Position numbers and translations under genes: made by a program. Below, piece after piece: positions 17,990 through 27,432 of a stretch of DNA of 64,000 bases (its first letter is position 1; every line of letters begins with the position of its first letter). The notes under the pieces are model-generated. The model was not told the DNA's origin. It did not search any database and saw only the letters and a list, made by a program, of their open reading frames with translations. Source of the DNA: Terriglobales bacterium (GTDB lineage Bacteria; Acidobacteriota; Terriglobia; Terriglobales; Acidobacteriaceae); the NCBI GenBank assembly GCA_035487355.1, contig DATHMF010000034.1:1-64000 (forward strand), in the 5' to 3' direction.

Positions 17990-18391
17990 GTGCCGGAGGA
18001 TGCCATTGCCAAGCTGCTGAAATCGGCCCGCAACATCGCTGTCGTAGGACTGTCTGCCAGCCCGCTGCGGCCCAGCCACGGCGTGGCCGCCTACATGCAA
18101 AGCCACGGCTATAAGATCATTCCGGTGAATCCGGAAATTACAAACGTGCTGGGCGAAGATGCCTACCCTTCGCTGGTGGATATCCCCGAAAAAATTGATA
18201 TCGTGGATATCTTTCGCCGCCCGGAATTTGTTCCACCGATTGTAGATCAGGCCATTCAACTCAAAGTCGCAGCCATCTGGATGCAGGAGGGCGTGGTCCA
18301 CAACCAGGCTGCCGAAAAAGCCCGTCGCGCAGGAATTTTAGTGGTGATGGACCGGTGTATTTTGAAGGAGCACCACGCAAGGTTCGGGTAA
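17990..18391 (+). CDS. CoA-binding domain protein (YccU family)
   Basis: 133 residues, a single Rossmann-type CoA_binding domain. NIAVVGLSASPLRPSHGVAAYM is the glycine-rich nucleotide loop, followed by GYKIIPVNPE and 'KIDIVDIFRRPEFVPPIVDQAI', all diagnostic of the YccU group. AIWMQEGVVHNQAAEKA and VVMDRCILKEH complete the fold. These proteins bind CoA or a related ligand, but their cellular role is not established. The GTG start overlaps the end of the preceding operon gene's context (2-bp gap). Confidence 0.9.
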   Translation: MPEDAIAKLLKSARNIAVVGLSASPLRPSHGVAAYMQSHGYKIIPVNPEITNVLGEDAYPSLVDIPEKIDIVDIFRRPEFVPPIVDQAIQLKVAAIWMQEGVVHNQAAEKARRAGILVVMDRCILKEHHARFG

Positions 18392-18393
18392 GT

Positions 18394-18496
18394 CAGAAGT
18401 AGGAATTACGAAGTCAGAAGTACTAAGGTAAAAGACAAACTATGCTGCCAGCTCTTCACTTCTAACTTCTTACTTCGCACTTCTAACTTCGTAGTT
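18394..18496. repeat. GAAGTNAGAAGT low-complexity inverted repeat
   Basis: Left arm words AAGTCAGAAGT, GAATTACGAAGTCAGAAGT; right arm CACTTCTAACTTCTTACTTC and CACTTCTAACTTCG. The two sides are largely complementary around a ~30-bp centre, so the region between the convergent genes can form a long imperfect hairpin and may terminate both transcripts. The same words occur at 54760-54831 and 63271-63350. Confidence 0.6.
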
Positions 18497-18503
18497 CCGC
18501 CCT

Positions 18504-19847
18504 TTACCCTTCGCGCTTTTTCTGCGCTTCCCTTGCCTGCCGAATTTGCCGTAACCTCTGCTGAATTTCTTTTTCGCGGCCTTCGGACGTAGGTTGGTAA
18601 TAGATGCGGTCGCGCAGGTTATCGGGCAGGCATTGCATATCGGCGACTTTGCCTTCCAGATCGTGGGCGTACTGATATCCTTCGCCGTAACCGATGGCCT
18701 TCATCAATCCTGTTGGCGCATTGCGCAGGTGCAACGGGACCGGATCTGCCGCGGTTTTCTCTACGTCTTCGCTTACCGCTCCATACGCCTTATACAGTGC
18801 GTTTGATTTGGGAGCGAGAGCGAGATAGGCAGCGGCCTGGGCCAGCGCCAGATTGCCTTCCGGAATACCCAGAAAATCCATGGCATCGCGCGCGGCAATG
18901 GTTTGTGTAAGCGCCTCCGGATCGGCCAGTCCGATATCTTCCACCGCCATGCGAACCAGGCGACGCGCAATATAGAGCGGGTCTTCTCCGGATTCAAGCA
19001 TGCGCGCCACCCAGTAGATCGCGGCATCGGCGTCGCTGTTGCGCACAGATTTATGCAAGGCTGAGATGAGGTTGTAGTGCTCTTCTCCTTGCTTGTCGTA
19101 CAGCAGTACACGTTTTTGCAGTGCTTCCCTGACAACTTCCTGGGTGATTACAGGTTGCTGGTTCCCCGCCACAGTACCGGCAGCGATTTCCAAGACATTG
19201 AGTGCACTGCGTGCATCGCCGCTGGCATAGGCGGCAATAATTTTCAGAACCTCATCATCAATCTTGAGCTGCAACTTGCCCAAACCACGATCTTCGTCTT
19301 CGAGTGCACGACGCAGCAAGCCAAGCAATTCTTCTTCTGTGAGCGGTTTGAGCACATACACGCGGCAGCGCGAGAGCAACGCGCCAATAATCTCGAAGGA
19401 AGGGTTTTCCGTGGTGGCCCCAATCAGGCGGATGTTGCCTTTCTCAACGTGGGGCAAGAATGCATCCTGCTGCGCCTTGTTGAAGCGATGAATTTCATCC
19501 ACGAATACGATGGTGCGCGTGCCGTATTGCCGTACTTTTTCGGCATCCGCCATGACCTGCTTGATTTCCTTAATGCCGCTGAGCACGGCGGAAAATTGCA
19601 CGAACTCGGCACGGGTGCGGCTGGCAATAATCTGCGCCAGCGTGGTTTTACCCACTCCCGGCGGGCCCCAGAAGATGATTGAGCCGGTATCATCGCGCTC
19701 AATTTGCACACGCAGAGGCTTGCCCGGAGCAAGGATATGCTGCTGCCCGGCGAACTCCTCGAGCGTGCGCGGCCTCATGCGGTCGGCCAGAGGACGCTGG
19801 ATGTCTGTGCTCGCGCCCGGCTTCGGAATGGCTTCGAATAGGCCCAT
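18504..19847 (-). CDS. rarA: Replication-associated recombination protein A (AAA+ ATPase)
   Basis: 447 residues of the RarA/MgsA/WRNIP1 family, a clamp-loader-like ATPase acting at stalled forks. The N-terminal '[22 protein letters not shown]' is the family hallmark. Walker A is GPPGVGKTT (61-69) and Walker B is [20 protein letters not shown]. Sensor 1 is [10 protein letters not shown]. The C-terminal MgsA domain ([33 protein letters not shown] and 'YPNDL'-like end) is complete. It lies 15 bp downstream of the P-loop gene at 19863, which probably shares its transcript. Confidence 0.95.
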   Translation of the reverse strand: MGLFEAIPKPGASTDIQRPLADRMRPRTLEEFAGQQHILAPGKPLRVQIERDDTGSIIFWGPPGVGKTTLAQIIASRTRAEFVQFSAVLSGIKEIKQVMADAEKVRQYGTRTIVFVDEIHRFNKAQQDAFLPHVEKGNIRLIGATTENPSFEIIGALLSRCRVYVLKPLTEEELLGLLRRALEDEDRGLGKLQLKIDDEVLKIIAAYASGDARSALNVLEIAAGTVAGNQQPVITQEVVREALQKRVLLYDKQGEEHYNLISALHKSVRNSDADAAIYWVARMLESGEDPLYIARRLVRMAVEDIGLADPEALTQTIAARDAMDFLGIPEGNLALAQAAAYLALAPKSNALYKAYGAVSEDVEKTAADPVPLHLRNAPTGLMKAIGYGEGYQYAHDLEGKVADMQCLPDNLRDRIYYQPTSEGREKEIQQRLRQIRQAREAQKKREG

Positions 19848-19862
19848 TGGGGGAATCTCTAC

Positions 19863-20462
19863 TCAGCTTATCCTTTGCCGCACCCACTCCACAATCTCTG
19901 GAGTCACATAATCAGGAGGTGTGATGCGGAAAACGGTTTTGCCGTGGAGCAGCTTGAGCGAAACATCGCTCCATTGCGGAGGAGTTGCAGACTGATGCAA
20001 CACGATGGCATCAGCCCGGTCGAGAAATTCGCGGGCCGAAGCCTTGAAATCGGCCGTCTCAAAATCGAGCACAGATAAATAAAGATCAGGCCGCAGGAAT
20101 TTTATGACCGAGTTTGATTCCATGATCACGTTGCTTGTACCTTCGATGCGTTTGCGCAGGCTGGGCATGGCTTCCGCCAGGAACCCCTGTTTGGTGCGCA
20201 CCCAAAGCGAGCGCTGCGCACCAGCCAGCAGAAAGCGCGAGGTATCAGAGCCGCCGCTGCGGTCCCGCTCTTCGCTGATGGCTACGGTGTGTTCATCGGT
20301 GGCGCAGCCGCAGGATTCGCCGTTCACCGAGCAGATCCCATGCCCAAACTGCGTGATTTTGACCGCTGTCCATTGCCGTTCGGGTAATGCAGCAATCAGG
20401 CCGGCAACTACGCTGGTCTTGCCCACACTCCGTGAATGCCCGCCAATTACCAAAATGGCCAT
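19863..20462 (-). CDS. P-loop NTPase, MobB/dethiobiotin synthetase-like
   Basis: 199 residues. MAILVIGGHSRSVGKTSVVAGL is a deviant Walker A (GxxxxxGKT), as in MobB, CobQ/BioD and related P-loop proteins. VAGLIAALPERQWTAVKITQ continues as in those families. A Cys/His cluster (HGICSVNGESCGC) is unusual and might bind metal. 'SNVIMESNSVIKFLRPDLYLSVLDF' is the Walker B-like strand with a substrate Asn pair. It precedes rarA in the same direction. I cannot name the substrate; molybdopterin guanine dinucleotide synthesis is one option, without supporting neighbours. Confidence 0.65.
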   Translation of the reverse strand: MAILVIGGHSRSVGKTSVVAGLIAALPERQWTAVKITQFGHGICSVNGESCGCATDEHTVAISEERDRSGGSDTSRFLLAGAQRSLWVRTKQGFLAEAMPSLRKRIEGTSNVIMESNSVIKFLRPDLYLSVLDFETADFKASAREFLDRADAIVLHQSATPPQWSDVSLKLLHGKTVFRITPPDYVTPEIVEWVRQRIS

Positions 20463-20727
20463 AAGATTTACATACGAATCAGGGTAAAATACCCTGTAAC
20501 TTCCTTAGTAAACTACCCTAACCATTATTACCTTGACGCTGATTCTTGCCTTGACGCCTAATGATTAGCGACCCTTTGCGTAGTTTGGATTTTAATCTTT
20601 TCCAGATGATTTGCGCTGTCCGTAAGGCAGCTTCGGGGGCGATTGAGGCTGCTTTTGCCCCTGTAAACCGCGTGCGCCAGTGATGTTCAGGCGTCTTTGG
20701 CCACAAGTAGTAGACAGGAGATTTACG

Positions 20728-22560
20728 ATGTCCATGATCAGACGTTTAGGGGTAGTTTCGCTGCTTTGCATTCTGTTCTGCCTGGTAGCAGGGGTTGAGC
20801 CGGCGCTGGCTGCAAATCCTTTTACGCCAGCACCAGGATCGCCCATCATTACCGGCGCCGGAGCCGGCTTTGTAGCCGTCGGCGATTTGAATGGAGACGG
20901 AAAGCCCGACGTGGTTGTCGTCAACGGTAGCGCTAACAGCGTCTCAGTTCTACTGGCAACAGGCGGAGGAAGCTTCCTGGCTCCGGTCAATTACGGGGTC
21001 GGAATCGGTCCCAACGATGTCGCTATCGCAGACGTCCTTGGGAATGGCAGGCTTGATTTGGTGGTTACGAATAGTGACGGTACCATCGACCTTCTGATCA
21101 ACAATGGTAGCGGCGTTTTTACCACTCCACTTCCACCCCTTTTTGCAGGGTCGGGAACGGGACCCGAAGGCATTGCTGTTGCCGATCTTAATAAAGACGG
21201 ATTCCCCGACATTGTTGTCGCTGACTCCTTCACCAATAACGTCACCGTCTTCCTGGGAGCCGGACTTGGAGCTTTTACACCCGGTGTTAATTACACGACC
21301 AGCACAAATCCTTCTACGATTATCACCAATCCTTCATCTGTTGGGGTGGCTGACTTCAATGGTGATGGAAAACTTGACCTGGTCACTGCCAATAATGCCA
21401 ATGACACGGTCAGCCTTCTTCTGGGCAACGGAAACGGGACCTTTCAAGCCCCTATAAGCGTTAATGTGAACCCCAGTCCGACTTCGAGCTGCTCGGATCC
21501 CGATGCTCTTGTGGTTGCTGACCTGAACGGAGACTCAAAGCCCGATGTCGCTGTGGCATGTACGGGAGGCACCGTAAGCATACTCTTGGGGAACGGAAGT
21601 GGAACTGGAACCGGGATTTTTGCAGCCGCCGTCAGCTATACCACATTTGATAGTGCGAGTGGCGCCGGAACGGGACCCGAGTCTATTGCCGCGGCCGACT
21701 TCGACGGCAAGAATGGAGTTGATCTGGTCATCGCGGACTCCTCCAATGATGCGGTTGTTCTGCTCAACAGCGGCACTGGAACTTTTGGTGCTCCCATCCC
21801 GCAGCCTGCAGGCAAAGGGGCATTTGGGGTAGCCACTGGTGATTTTAATGCCGATAGCAAGCCCGATCTAGCCGTCGCCAATTTTACGGACGGTACCGTA
21901 AGCATTTTGTTGAATGGAGGAGCCATAGGAAACGGTGGCGGCGGTGGTGGTGGTGGCTGCACCCCAACTACATGTCCTGCTAATTTCACCATTACTGTAA
22001 CTCCGGCTTCTGTAACGACAAAAGCCGGCACACTGGTTACTTATACAGTTACCGTGACCCCTGGACCTGGATTCAGTGAACCTGTCGCACTCACTTGCTC
22101 CAGCAGCGCCCCGGCATCTGGTTGCTCTTTTAGCACCAAAACTGTCCTTCCCAGAAACGGCGCCTCCGTGAACAGTACGATGAGCGTGGCCACCAACTTC
22201 AATCCTTCTGGAGGCCCTTTTAGCAAGGCAGATCCTTCTCAGTCGCCTATGCCGCACTCGAACAATAATCTCTATGCCATGCTTTCTTTCAGCGGAGCGG
22301 GGGTTTTCGGGTTGGTCCTGTCGGCAAGACGTCTTCGAAGCAAACGCAGACCGTTGGTAGGAGTGGTAATAACAATCCTGGGGGTTCTAGTGATTTTGAT
22401 GACCTTGCAAGGGTGCGGAAAGAAAGAAGATTTCCCAGTCGGCCCCGACGTGGTGACGCCACCCGGCACTTACGCTGTAACTGTGACGGGCACGGCAGGA
22501 AGCGGCTCCAGTGCACAGGTCGCGACTGCAACACCAACTCCGGCCTTGATCGTTAATTAA
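20728..22560 (+). CDS. FG-GAP/VCBS repeat surface protein
   Basis: 610 residues from the ATG at 20728, chosen because AGGAG precedes it by nine bases; the longer frame from 20680 lacks one. Signal peptide ends at ALAANP. Seven repeats follow with calcium-loop signatures DLNGDGKPD, DVLGNGRLD, DLNKDGFPD, DFNGDGKLD, DLNGDSKPD, DFDGKNGVD and DFNADSKPD, each after an 'FLAPVNY'-like blade. They would form a seven-bladed integrin-alpha-like propeller. A Gly-rich linker (GNGGGGGGGGCTPTTCP) joins an Ig-like domain. The end holds two hydrophobic stretches separated by RRLRSKRRP, a likely membrane or sorting anchor. Probably exposed at the surface. Confidence 0.8.
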   Translation: MSMIRRLGVVSLLCILFCLVAGVEPALAANPFTPAPGSPIITGAGAGFVAVGDLNGDGKPDVVVVNGSANSVSVLLATGGGSFLAPVNYGVGIGPNDVAIADVLGNGRLDLVVTNSDGTIDLLINNGSGVFTTPLPPLFAGSGTGPEGIAVADLNKDGFPDIVVADSFTNNVTVFLGAGLGAFTPGVNYTTSTNPSTIITNPSSVGVADFNGDGKLDLVTANNANDTVSLLLGNGNGTFQAPISVNVNPSPTSSCSDPDALVVADLNGDSKPDVAVACTGGTVSILLGNGSGTGTGIFAAAVSYTTFDSASGAGTGPESIAAADFDGKNGVDLVIADSSNDAVVLLNSGTGTFGAPIPQPAGKGAFGVATGDFNADSKPDLAVANFTDGTVSILLNGGAIGNGGGGGGGGCTPTTCPANFTITVTPASVTTKAGTLVTYTVTVTPGPGFSEPVALTCSSSAPASGCSFSTKTVLPRNGASVNSTMSVATNFNPSGGPFSKADPSQSPMPHSNNNLYAMLSFSGAGVFGLVLSARRLRSKRRPLVGVVITILGVLVILMTLQGCGKKEDFPVGPDVVTPPGTYAVTVTGTAGSGSSAQVATATPTPALIVN

Positions 22561-22590
22561 ATCAGACCTCTAAATCTGGGTTCTTTCTTG

Positions 22591-22628
22591 GGGCGATTCG
22601 CGACAGCGAGTCGCCCGGTCTTTCTTTC
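22591..22628 (+). terminator. Intrinsic terminator after the FG-GAP gene
   Basis: GGGCGATTCGC (22591-22601), loop GACA, GCGAGTCGCCC (22606-22616), with one G-T pair, followed by the T-rich GGTCTTTCTTTC. Thirty bases beyond the stop codon. Confidence 0.75.
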
Positions 22629-22738
22629 TAAGGGCTCCGCAGCCAAAACAAGGCCGCTGTGCCCTCGCTTTTGGTTCGCGCGTAACGGCACTCACCAAAA
22701 GCTCACCCGTTTTCTGAGGGCTCCGCAGCTCAGACCTG
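22628..22738 (-). repeat. 'aagggctccgcagcc' dispersed repeat (one full, one partial unit)
   Basis: CTAAGGGCTCCGCAGCC, CCTCGCTTTTGGTTCGCG and CTCACCAAAAGCTCACCCG match, in reverse complement and in the same order, the two tandem units at 31441-31612. A second, partial unit begins at 22716 (GAGGGCTCCGCAGC). Located between two convergent genes. Confidence 0.6.
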
Positions 22739-22765
22739 TTGGGTAGCCTTTCATTTTTTGAGAAA

Positions 22766-23761
22766 CTATTTTTTCTTTGCCAGCCGGGCCAGCACGGCCA
22801 GCTCTTTCAGATATTCGCGCAGCGGCTTGGCTGGTCTTCCCCAAAAGACCACGCCTTTACCGCGCACGATTTTTTTGGTCAGCACGCCGGAGCCGGAGCC
22901 AAGAATCACGCCTTCCGTTATCCGGACGTGATCGCCGATTCCCACCTGTCCTCCAACTACAACGTTGCTTTCGATGACCGAGCTGCCGGAGATTCCCGTG
23001 AGCGCTGCGATAACGACGTTTTCGCCGATCCTTACGTTGTGTCCGATGTGGACGAGATTATCAATCTTTGTTCCTTTGCCAATGATGGTGGCATCGAGCG
23101 CGCCACGGTCAATGGTCGTGTTGGAACCAACTTCCACATCATCCGCGATCTCAAGCGTGCCAATTTGGGGGAACTGTTCATACTTCCCTGTTGCCCGGTC
23201 GCGGACATAACCGAAACCATCGCTTCCCAAAACTACTCCAGCATGGATGGCCGCGCGTTTGCCGATGCGCGTCCCAGCGTAAATGGTCACGTTGTTGTCA
23301 ATGAAACACTCCTCTCCAATGACAACTCCGTTGCCGATGCAGCTTCCCGGACCGATGCGGGTGTGGTCTCCGATTACGCAGTCTTCGCCCAGGACCGCGT
23401 GCGGCCCTATGGAAACTGCCTTGCCCAGCTTGGCGGAGTGATGAACTTCAGCGGTCGAATGCACGCCGGGGTGCTGGCGCCGCCGATGATGCAACAGCTT
23501 CGCCGCCCGCGCAAACGCCAGGCGCGGATCGGCAACAATCAAAATGGGTTTTGTGGCCTTTGCATTCGCTGCGAATTCTGCGGCGATGATTGCGCCCGCA
23601 GAGCTGGCGATGGCCTGCTCGAGGCGGGCAGTATTTTCCACAAATACGAGGTGCGTGACGCCCGCCGACTCCAGGCTGGCCACGCCGCTGATCTCCGCTG
23701 TGCCCTTTCCCAGCAGGCGGGCTTGAATGCTATTTGCGATCTCTTCAACCAGCATTGACAT
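22766..23761 (-). CDS. lpxD: UDP-3-O-(3-hydroxyacyl)glucosamine N-acyltransferase
   Basis: Third step of lipid A synthesis, adding the N-linked hydroxyacyl chain. I start at ATG 23761, giving 331 residues, the usual size. The open frame extends further upstream but into the preceding gene. The N-terminal uridine-binding domain (about 1-100) leads into a left-handed beta-helix built of hexapeptides ([21 protein letters not shown] onward). Catalytic His241 is in IGHNV, and the [15 protein letters not shown] insert loop is present. A C-terminal helix ends in KKK. The start is nine bases past the stop of the acyltransferase gene at 23770, so the two are co-transcribed. Confidence 0.95.
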   Translation of the reverse strand: MSMLVEEIANSIQARLLGKGTAEISGVASLESAGVTHLVFVENTARLEQAIASSAGAIIAAEFAANAKATKPILIVADPRLAFARAAKLLHHRRRQHPGVHSTAEVHHSAKLGKAVSIGPHAVLGEDCVIGDHTRIGPGSCIGNGVVIGEECFIDNNVTIYAGTRIGKRAAIHAGVVLGSDGFGYVRDRATGKYEQFPQIGTLEIADDVEVGSNTTIDRGALDATIIGKGTKIDNLVHIGHNVRIGENVVIAALTGISGSSVIESNVVVGGQVGIGDHVRITEGVILGSGSGVLTKKIVRGKGVVFWGRPAKPLREYLKELAVLARLAKKK

Positions 23762-23769
23762 GATGCGAC

Positions 23770-24735
23770 TCAGTATAGCGGAGGCTCGCCTGCAGGGCGC
23801 GTCTTCCAGCGGCGATGCACCCACAGCCATTGGTCAGGATATCTGCGTACATAGCTTTCAATGGTCTGATTGAAAAGCCGGGTGTTGGCGATCACGTCGG
23901 CCTCATCGTCTCCGCTGCGTATCAGCGCAAGCGCCGGGGCCATCTGTAAGCGATACTTGCGAATCTGCTCATCCCAAAATGCAAAGCCGGGAAGCACAGC
24001 GGCATCTGTTCTCAGGGCCACGCGCGCCAGGCCGCTGGCCGTGCAGGCAGGAATGCCAAAAAATTCGGCGAAGATTCCCTGCGGCGGAGTCATGTTGGTA
24101 TCCATGAGAATTCCTACGGTTTCTCCCTCCCGGACGGCTTTCAAAAGGCCGCGCGCATAGTCATCTTTATCAAAAACTTTGTTGCCGTGCAGGGTGCGAT
24201 AACGTTTGACCAGTCGGTCTACATAAGGGTTATCCAGGCCACGGGCCACAATGTACATAGCGTGTCCGTGCAAGGAATGCATGAAAGAAGAGAGCTCCCA
24301 GCCGCCCAAGTGCGCGGTCAGGAAGAGCACGCCTTTGCCGCGTGCCCGCGCAGCCTCAAAATTTTCGACACCGTCATAAATAATGACGTCGGAGACGTTG
24401 GCCGGGGTGTACTGGGGAAATTTGCAAAATTCCGCAAGCTGGCGGCCCAGGTGCAGAAATAATCGGCGCACAACTTTGCGGTGCTCGCGTTTACTTTTTT
24501 CCGGGAAGGCCATCTGCTGGTTCCGCATTCCCACCCGGCGCAGGCGTCCGAACAGTAGCCACACAGTGCAACCCAGACTCATGCCGGCAAAGCGCGCCAC
24601 AGGACGCGGTAAGAGAGCCAAGGTATGTAGCAGCAGCCAAACCGGCGCGTACTCCAGGCGGTGGCGAAGGGTGCCCCGGAGTGATGAATCGTCTCCTGAG
24701 GTCGCGGCTTCCGGCTTTATTGTCTGAGCGTCCAT
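23770..24735 (-). CDS. LpxL/HtrB-type lipid A acyltransferase
   Basis: 321 residues. Transfers a secondary acyl chain from acyl-ACP to lipid A or a related lipid at the inner face of the membrane. An N-terminal hydrophobic anchor ([20 protein letters not shown]) precedes the HX4E catalytic box H142-L-G-G-W-E147, then [33 protein letters not shown] and the final [16 protein letters not shown]. All are standard in the LpxL/LpxM family. It is the first gene of a pair with lpxD, which supports a lipid A role. Chain and position specificity cannot be judged. Confidence 0.88.
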   Translation of the reverse strand: MDAQTIKPEAATSGDDSSLRGTLRHRLEYAPVWLLLHTLALLPRPVARFAGMSLGCTVWLLFGRLRRVGMRNQQMAFPEKSKREHRKVVRRLFLHLGRQLAEFCKFPQYTPANVSDVIIYDGVENFEAARARGKGVLFLTAHLGGWELSSFMHSLHGHAMYIVARGLDNPYVDRLVKRYRTLHGNKVFDKDDYARGLLKAVREGETVGILMDTNMTPPQGIFAEFFGIPACTASGLARVALRTDAAVLPGFAFWDEQIRKYRLQMAPALALIRSGDDEADVIANTRLFNQTIESYVRRYPDQWLWVHRRWKTRPAGEPPLY

Positions 24736-24946
24736 GTACTCGAAAACTAACTTGCGGAATTGGTGACGGTACCATTCGCGGCCAGCAGCGTCAAATTCCT
24801 ATGCGGAAATAAATCCCTGGGAATAAACCTTTGTCACTAAACCATTGGGCCGAGTGTCAGCCTTCTTGATAAAACTGGTACGCGCTGCCTTCAAAATAAC
24901 CCGCGATTGTTACAATAGCCATCATTCTATGTGGAGCAAGAAAATA

Positions 24947-25489
24947 ATGAACCGATCTTTGAGTCTGTTGATGGTATTTTGCATTCTATTCCTTACTGCC
25001 TGCAAGGTCAGCAAACCGGGTGACATGGAAAGTTCGATCATGAAAAACGTAGAACGAACGGTCACCATCGGCGATAAAGATAAGAAAAACCCGATTGCTT
25101 CTTCTCCGGATGCGATCAAAGAGGGCGGAGAACACTTCCAGCATCATTGCCAGATCTGCCACGGTCTCGACGGCCATGCTACAGGAGTGCCCTTCGCAGC
25201 TCAGATGTCACCCCCTGTCCCTGATTTGGGCGACAAGGACTCGCAGGAATACACCGACGGGCAGCTCCACTGGATCGTTGAAAATGGTATTGCTCCTTCC
25301 GGTATGCCCGCATGGAAAGGCATTCTGGAAGATGACGAGATGTGGAAAATTGTGCTCTACATGCGCAACCTGCCTGCCAAAGGCAGCCTGGGCGCCCCGG
25401 AAATTTTCAAGGAAGAACAGGAAGAGCACGAGGAGATGGAAAAGGGCGGCACGCCGGAGCACGAACACCATCATGAGCATGCACACTGA
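24947..25489 (+). CDS. Lipoprotein cytochrome c (class I)
   Basis: 180 residues from ATG 24947, preceded by GGAG; an ATG at 24929 is also possible. The signal ends in a lipobox LTAC (Cys19), so the protein is membrane-tethered in the periplasm. One haem site, CQICH (68-72), and an axial Met in SGMPAW (Met120), as in small electron-carrier c-type cytochromes (cytochrome c6/CccA-like). 'DDEMWKIVLYMRNL' is the typical final helix. The tail is Glu-rich and ends in a His cluster (HEHHHEHAH), possibly metal binding. No oxidase or dehydrogenase gene is adjacent, so its partner is unknown. Confidence 0.88.
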   Translation: MNRSLSLLMVFCILFLTACKVSKPGDMESSIMKNVERTVTIGDKDKKNPIASSPDAIKEGGEHFQHHCQICHGLDGHATGVPFAAQMSPPVPDLGDKDSQEYTDGQLHWIVENGIAPSGMPAWKGILEDDEMWKIVLYMRNLPAKGSLGAPEIFKEEQEEHEEMEKGGTPEHEHHHEHAH

Positions 25490-25553
25490 TTCTTTGGCGC
25501 TTGCGTTCAAAGCCAAGCTTTCAAAACCCAAATATTCAGCGAACAAAAACAGC

Positions 25554-25575
25554 GAGACGTAGCTTGCTACGTCTC
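25554..25575. repeat. Perfect palindromic repeat, arms GAGACGTAGC/GCTACGTCTC
   Basis: Ten-base arms with a TT loop, between two convergent genes. The same palindrome with an AA loop is at 60650-60671. It may act as a bidirectional terminator, or be a mobile REP-like palindrome. Confidence 0.7.
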
Positions 25576-25610
25576 CACCCGTATAACCAATTACCAAAAA
25601 AATTGCGCCC

Positions 25611-26483
25611 TCACCGGGTTTTCGGAGCCGTTGGGTCGGGTTTTTCCTGGCTGCTGCTTTCACTGCTTGCAGTGGCATTGGTCGCAGGCTGTGCTTGGGC
25701 TGCAGGCTGCGCTGCCGTTGCTCCGGTGGTTGTTGTGACGGTTGCTGCGGATGTCGTTGACGTACTCGCAGGCACCGAGGTTGCAGTGACGGGAGCGTTG
25801 GAGTCGGATTTACCCTTGTTGTATTTGGCGACAGCTCCCAGGAACGGCTGGGCTTCGCTTGGAGACTCCACGCCACCTGTCAACAGGGTCCGGAACGGAA
25901 TCATGCGCCCGTAAAAAGCGCGGGTATCATCTTTATGCTGCTTCACCACGGCGCCGTTGAGACTCACGCCGGCAAACAGGCCGCGGGCGCGGGAATAGGT
26001 GAGAATCTCTGAGCGCATGGAAATATCCGTCATGCCCTCGGCAAGACGGCCCACCGGACCCGCCGCAGCCGAAGCATCGGCCCCCAATTTCACGTGGCTG
26101 GCCAGCAGCGACTGCATGCCGCGCTGGTTCATGACCAGCATCACCAGGTCCACCGCCTGTCCGCCGATTTGGAATCCAAAGCTGCCGCCTTCAATGCGGA
26201 AGAAAGCAGGGGCGCTCCAACCGTTCGGGGTACGGCAGGTGACCACGCCTTTGCCTAAAGCGCCTCCGAACACAAAGCCGCCTTTAAACATCGAGGGGAC
26301 TACAGCCACGCATTCGGCCGAATCCATAACTTGCTGGGGAACACCGCTATCGGGTGCAGACATGATTTCATCGAGCACCTGCCCGGCTGTCTGCAGCCGT
26401 TCAATATCTTTTTCACGATCATCCGCCAGACAGACACCAGCAAACGACAGGACCATCAGAGAAACAAGCAGAAGTTTTTTCAT
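25611..26483 (-). CDS. SYLF (YSC84) domain protein, secreted
   Basis: 290 residues from ATG 26483, with AGGTG five bases upstream. Signal peptide MKKLLLVSLMVLSFAGVCLA. The SYLF lipid-binding domain spans about 25-210: 'RLQTAGQVLDEIMSAPDSGVPQQVMDSAECVAVVP' opening, GGFVFGGALGKGVVTCR, 'PAFFRIEGGSFGFQIGGQAVDLVMLVMN' and 'YSRARGLFAGVSLNGAVV', all strongly conserved. The last ~80 residues are low-complexity Thr/Ala/Pro/Ser. Bacterial SYLF proteins are periplasmic or outer-membrane-associated and their role is not settled; phosphoinositide-type lipid binding is known for eukaryotic relatives. Confidence 0.9.
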   Translation of the reverse strand: MKKLLLVSLMVLSFAGVCLADDREKDIERLQTAGQVLDEIMSAPDSGVPQQVMDSAECVAVVPSMFKGGFVFGGALGKGVVTCRTPNGWSAPAFFRIEGGSFGFQIGGQAVDLVMLVMNQRGMQSLLASHVKLGADASAAAGPVGRLAEGMTDISMRSEILTYSRARGLFAGVSLNGAVVKQHKDDTRAFYGRMIPFRTLLTGGVESPSEAQPFLGAVAKYNKGKSDSNAPVTATSVPASTSTTSAATVTTTTGATAAQPAAQAQPATNATASSESSSQEKPDPTAPKTR

Positions 26484-27432
26484 GCGCACCTACTTTCCCG
26501 AGGGAAAAATTTTCGTTCTGATATAGAGAATAGCTGGAAATGGCTTATCAAGATAGATGCTGTCTGATAGCAAAGCAGATGCCTGGGCTTGGCAGTCAGT
26601 CTTCAGTATTCGGTGCCCAGCATTCAGATGAAAGCGTGCGCCGAGAAATCGCCCGCAAAAGCAGGGTCAGGTGGTGTGGGCAAGGGGTACTTGCTCAGCA
26701 AGTGGGCGAACCCTAAAACAACGCTGATCGCCGCATATCTAGCGGCTAACGTTGATGTCAAAGCAGGGACTTGCTGATGACAGTTCCAAGCTCCAAAGTC
26801 ACACTGTTTCGCTTGCTCTTCATCCCAGCGGCAACCAAGTTTTCAAAGACCATTTCATTCCAAGGGCTTGGCGGTAAACCACTACACCCTCGCTCCCGCT
26901 CTGCGGGATCGCGCGGCTTGACGCTCGCGTCGCGCTCACCTGTGCCGCTAAACACACCTTACGGGATCATAATGGCCTGCCATTCTCCAGAAATCAAGAT
27001 CTTGATATCACTGTGATACCAATTTACGTGGTAAATAAATGCCATGCGATAAAACTGCATTTCTCAGCGGGAGGCACAATCTGTGGATAAAGAAAGTTGA
27101 TCTCAAGTTGGAGCAAATCCGGGGTTCTTCTGGAACACAACACCTGTAAGAATCAGGATAAAAGTCTTTGAGCTGCAGGGTAAACGATAATGCTTGTGGG
27201 GTAAACGATAATTCCTGCGAGAAATTTAAAAAGGGTTGGAACCGGCGACCCTCGTTACCAGATCCAACCCCGTCTCCCAGGTTCTGTGGTAGGTGAAGAG
27301 AGTATGCCTTCCGGGCAGAAATCCAACAACGTCACGTTTAGACAGTGTACTTATAGGAATTTAGCCATGTACTAAAGTAACTAACGTATTACATACTATT
27401 ACTTTCGTTCAATTACTTTTATTATCATGTAG
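26484..27432. other. Long intergenic region with repeat element C
   Basis: About 950 bp without a credible gene. 26780-27021 is copy C of the dispersed element: it shares AGTTTTCAAAGACC, TAAACACACC, ATAATGGCCTGC and the tandem palindrome with the copies at 48.9 and 57.5 kb. 27178-27212 carries GGGTAAACGATAAT twice with a 21-bp period. 27345-27430 is strongly AT-rich and abuts the 3' end of the next gene. A 62-codon frame at 26589 lacks support. Confidence 0.5.
27003..27021. promoter_or_regulatory. Tandem palindrome TGATATCA-N3-TGATACCA (copy C)
   Basis: Half-sites at 27003-27010 and 27014-27021, again exactly 11 bp apart. No gene start lies within 400 bp downstream; the nearest CDS is read toward this site and ends at 27433. 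It is therefore an orphan operator-like site. Confidence 0.45.

Noticed and set aside
22739..23758. 339-codon plus-strand frame opposite lpxD
   Set aside because: Antisense shadow; lpxD on the other strand has the full family signature.
25208..25876. 222-codon minus-strand frame across the cytochrome and SYLF genes
   Set aside because: It covers two real genes in other frames, and its Gln/Pro-rich text comes from the low-complexity SYLF tail.
27225..27300. tRNA-like stretch (GGAACCGGCGACCCTCG)
   Set aside because: Resembles a T arm read on the minus strand, but the T stem does not pair and no acceptor or D arm can be formed.
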